A DNA stretch of 8,567 nucleotides from an uncultured Actinomyces sp. Its GTDB lineage: Bacteria > Actinomycetota > Actinomycetes > Actinomycetales > Actinomycetaceae. Where the stretch lies: positions 1 to 8,567 of the forward strand of contig CALEXZ010000091.1 in assembly GCA_937926195.1 (NCBI GenBank), read 5' to 3'. Each line of letters starts with the position of its first letter. Within the stretch, counting starts at the first letter, position 1. The notes beneath the pieces were generated by a model, which worked only from the letters and a program-made list of their open reading frames with translations, was not told the origin of the DNA and did not search any database. This document shows, in pieces, positions 6,799-8,567 of the stretch. The translations under genes and the position numbers were made by a program.

Positions 6799-6830
6799 CC
6801 CGACGTGACGCTAGACTCCTTGACGTCGGG
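6799..6830 (+). promoter_or_regulatory. gap promoter region: -10 box inside an inverted repeat
   Basis: TAGACT (6812-6817, in context GCTAGACT) is a good actinobacterial -10 hexamer, though no convincing -35 lies 16-19 nt upstream. It is framed by a perfect 8-bp inverted repeat, CCCGACGT (6799-6806) and ACGTCGGG (6823-6830), with a 16-bp spacer whose centre falls on the -10 box. The expected start near 6824 would give a gap leader of about 100 nt. The symmetry suggests an operator for a dimeric regulator, but no protein is identified. Confidence 0.45.
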
Positions 6831-6841
6831 ACCCAGGTTCT

Positions 6842-6918
6842 GCCCGCGGGCTCCCGTAGGGCGCACACGCTGTGCCCTGACAACTACAAGTACGTGCACC
6901 ACCCAGTGCACTAGGAGG
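6842..6918 (+). promoter_or_regulatory. structured gap 5' leader with hairpin next to the ribosome site
   Basis: Three structures occur in a row: a 10-bp palindrome GCCCGCGGGC (6842-6851); a hairpin at 6859-6877 (GGG, 2-nt bulge, CACA, loop CGC, TGTG, CCC); and two copies of GTGCAC (6894-6899 and 6906-6911) that can pair as a 6-bp stem around a 6-nt loop. The last stem ends one nucleotide before the ribosome-binding AGGAGG (6913-6918). It could tune translation or mRNA stability of gap, or be a protein-binding site in DNA. It matches no riboswitch class that I recognise. Confidence 0.4.
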
Positions 6919-6925
6919 ACACAAA

Positions 6926-7933
<1,008 letters not shown>

Positions 7934-7963
7934 GCAGCTGACGCTCAGCGCATGAGCACCTGA

Positions 7964-8005
7964 TGCCGACGCCCGTGCACGCCCACGCGTGTGCGGGCGT
8001 CGGCA
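7964..8005 (+). terminator. 19-bp hairpin between gap and pgk (terminator, attenuator or mRNA-stability element)
   Basis: TGCCGACGCCCG (7964-7975) is perfectly complementary to CGGGCGTCGGCA (7994-8005), giving 12 Watson-Crick pairs. Inside, two G-U pairs and five more Watson-Crick pairs follow, closing on a 4-nt loop CCAC (7983-7986), for 19 continuous pairs. It starts 31 nt after the gap stop. No T-run follows, so complete termination is doubtful. Partial termination or 3'-end protection of a gap transcript, lowering pgk relative to gap, would fit the position. Confidence 0.6.
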
Positions 8006-8015
8006 CGTGAGCCCG

Positions 8016-8021
8016 TACGCT
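8016..8021 (+). promoter_or_regulatory. possible -10 element for pgk
   Basis: CGTACGCT includes TACGCT (8016-8021), fitting TAnnnT, just after the gap-pgk hairpin and 53 nt before the pgk ATG. No -35 hexamer is evident at the right distance. It is listed because the hairpin would otherwise leave pgk dependent on read-through. Confidence 0.18.
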
Positions 8022-8074
8022 CCGCCAGCCACCCGGCACCCGTCCACCACCCCAACCAGCAGGTAAGAGGTTTC

Positions 8075-8567
8075 ATGAAGACCATCGAGTCCCTGGGCGA
8101 CCTCAAGGGCAAGCGCGTCCTCGTCCGCTCCGACTTCAACGTCCCGCTCGACGCCGACAAGAACATCACCGACGACGGCCGTATCCGCGCCGCCCTCCCC
8201 ACCCTCAGGACGCTGCTCGACGCCGGCGCCAAGGTCGTCGTCACCGCGCACCTGGGCCGCCCCAAGGGTCAGGTCAACCCCGACTACTCCCTCGCCCCCG
8301 TCGCCGCGCGCCTGGCCGAGCTGGCCGGCGTCAAGGTGACCCTCGCCAAGGACACCGTGGGTGAGAGCGCCAAGGCCGAGGTCGCCGCCATGGGCGAGGG
8401 CGAGATCGTCCTGCTCGAGAATGTGCGCTTCAACGCCGCCGAGACCAGCAAGGACGACGCCGAGCGCGCCGCCTTCGCCGCCGAGCTCGCCGCCCTCGCC
8501 GACGTCTTCGTCTCCGACGGCTTCGGCGTCGTCCACCGCAAGCAGGCCTCCGTCTACGACGTCGCCA
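8075..8567 (+). CDS. pgk: phosphoglycerate kinase (partial, 3' end outside window)
   Basis: PGK transfers the acyl phosphate of 1,3-bisphosphoglycerate, the GAPDH product, to ADP, making ATP and 3-phosphoglycerate. The frame stays open to the window edge and shows about 164 of the usual roughly 395-400 residues, all in the N-terminal substrate-binding domain. Marks: MKTIESLGDLKGKRVLVR; RSDFNVPL at 18-25; TAHLGRPKG around 58-66; VLLENVRF; and SDGFGVVHRKQAS near the end. The last of these is the DGFGVVHR variant that I associate with Actinobacteria, in place of DAFG(T/V)AHR. ATG 8075 is preceded by AAGAGG (8065-8070), only 4 nt away, a weaker ribosome site than that of gap. It is 141 nt downstream of gap, with the large hairpin between. 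Confidence 0.97.
   Translation, partial: MKTIESLGDLKGKRVLVRSDFNVPLDADKNITDDGRIRAALPTLRTLLDAGAKVVVTAHLGRPKGQVNPDYSLAPVAARLAELAGVKVTLAKDTVGESAKAEVAAMGEGEIVLLENVRFNAAETSKDDAERAAFAAELAALADVFVSDGFGVVHRKQASVYDVA

Noticed and set aside
5607..6911. Minus-strand open frame of 434 codons opposite whiA and the gap leader
   Set aside because: It covers all of whiA and the structured intergenic region, is low in complexity, and has no family features.
6663..6914. Short plus-strand ORF (83 codons, GTG start) between whiA and gap
   Set aside because: It is Arg-rich, has no Shine-Dalgarno sequence, crosses the putative gap promoter and leader hairpins, and resembles no known small protein.

Overview
The window is high-GC DNA with strongly C/G-ending codons. 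Every convincing gene lies on the + strand. The order uvrC, (inserted GH1 glycosidase), rapZ, yvcK, whiA, gap, pgk is the conserved actinobacterial cluster that links nucleotide-excision repair to the RapZ/YvcK/WhiA module and then to lower glycolysis. The protein details (an arginine in the RapZ P-loop, WhiA itself, a GTG-started gap, a PGK with the DGFGVVHR sequence) also fit Actinobacteria. The GH1 protein and the overall composition suggest Actinomyces or a close relative; this genus-level guess is inference only.

Layout. (1) 1-1965 is the 3' part of uvrC, with the N-terminal end of its GIY-YIG domain cut off by the window edge. It carries an unusual linker of about 80 residues between its two functional halves. 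(2) 2064-3497 is a complete GH1 6-phospho-beta-glucosidase with its own Shine-Dalgarno sequence and a possible promoter. (3) 3505-4512 rapZ, 4520-5602 yvcK and 5652-6632 whiA are tightly packed, with gaps of 7, 7 and 49 nt. The GH1/rapZ junction is an 11-bp tandem duplication that creates a four-codon relay ORF. (4) 6633-6925 is a 293-nt non-coding region holding a terminator-like hairpin cluster behind whiA, a gap promoter region with a -10 box centred inside an 8-bp inverted repeat, and a structured gap leader. (5) 6926-7933 is gap, followed by a 19-bp hairpin (7964-8005) and then pgk, which runs off the right edge.

How the genes may work together. RapZ and YvcK are sugar-metabolite-responsive proteins in other bacteria (glucosamine-6-phosphate and UDP-sugars respectively). 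WhiA is a DNA-binding regulator tied to cell division and sporulation. gap and pgk are consecutive glycolytic steps. A 6-phospho-beta-glucosidase feeds glucose 6-phosphate from PTS-imported beta-glucosides into glycolysis. The window therefore reads as a carbon-flux and cell-envelope control locus, with the glycosidase as the unusual member.

I found no mobile element, CRISPR array, tRNA, rRNA or prophage signal, and no clear evidence of a wholly new system. The points most worth a second look are the non-coding structures around gap and pgk, the GH1 insertion with its duplicated start/stop junction, and the long UvrC linker.
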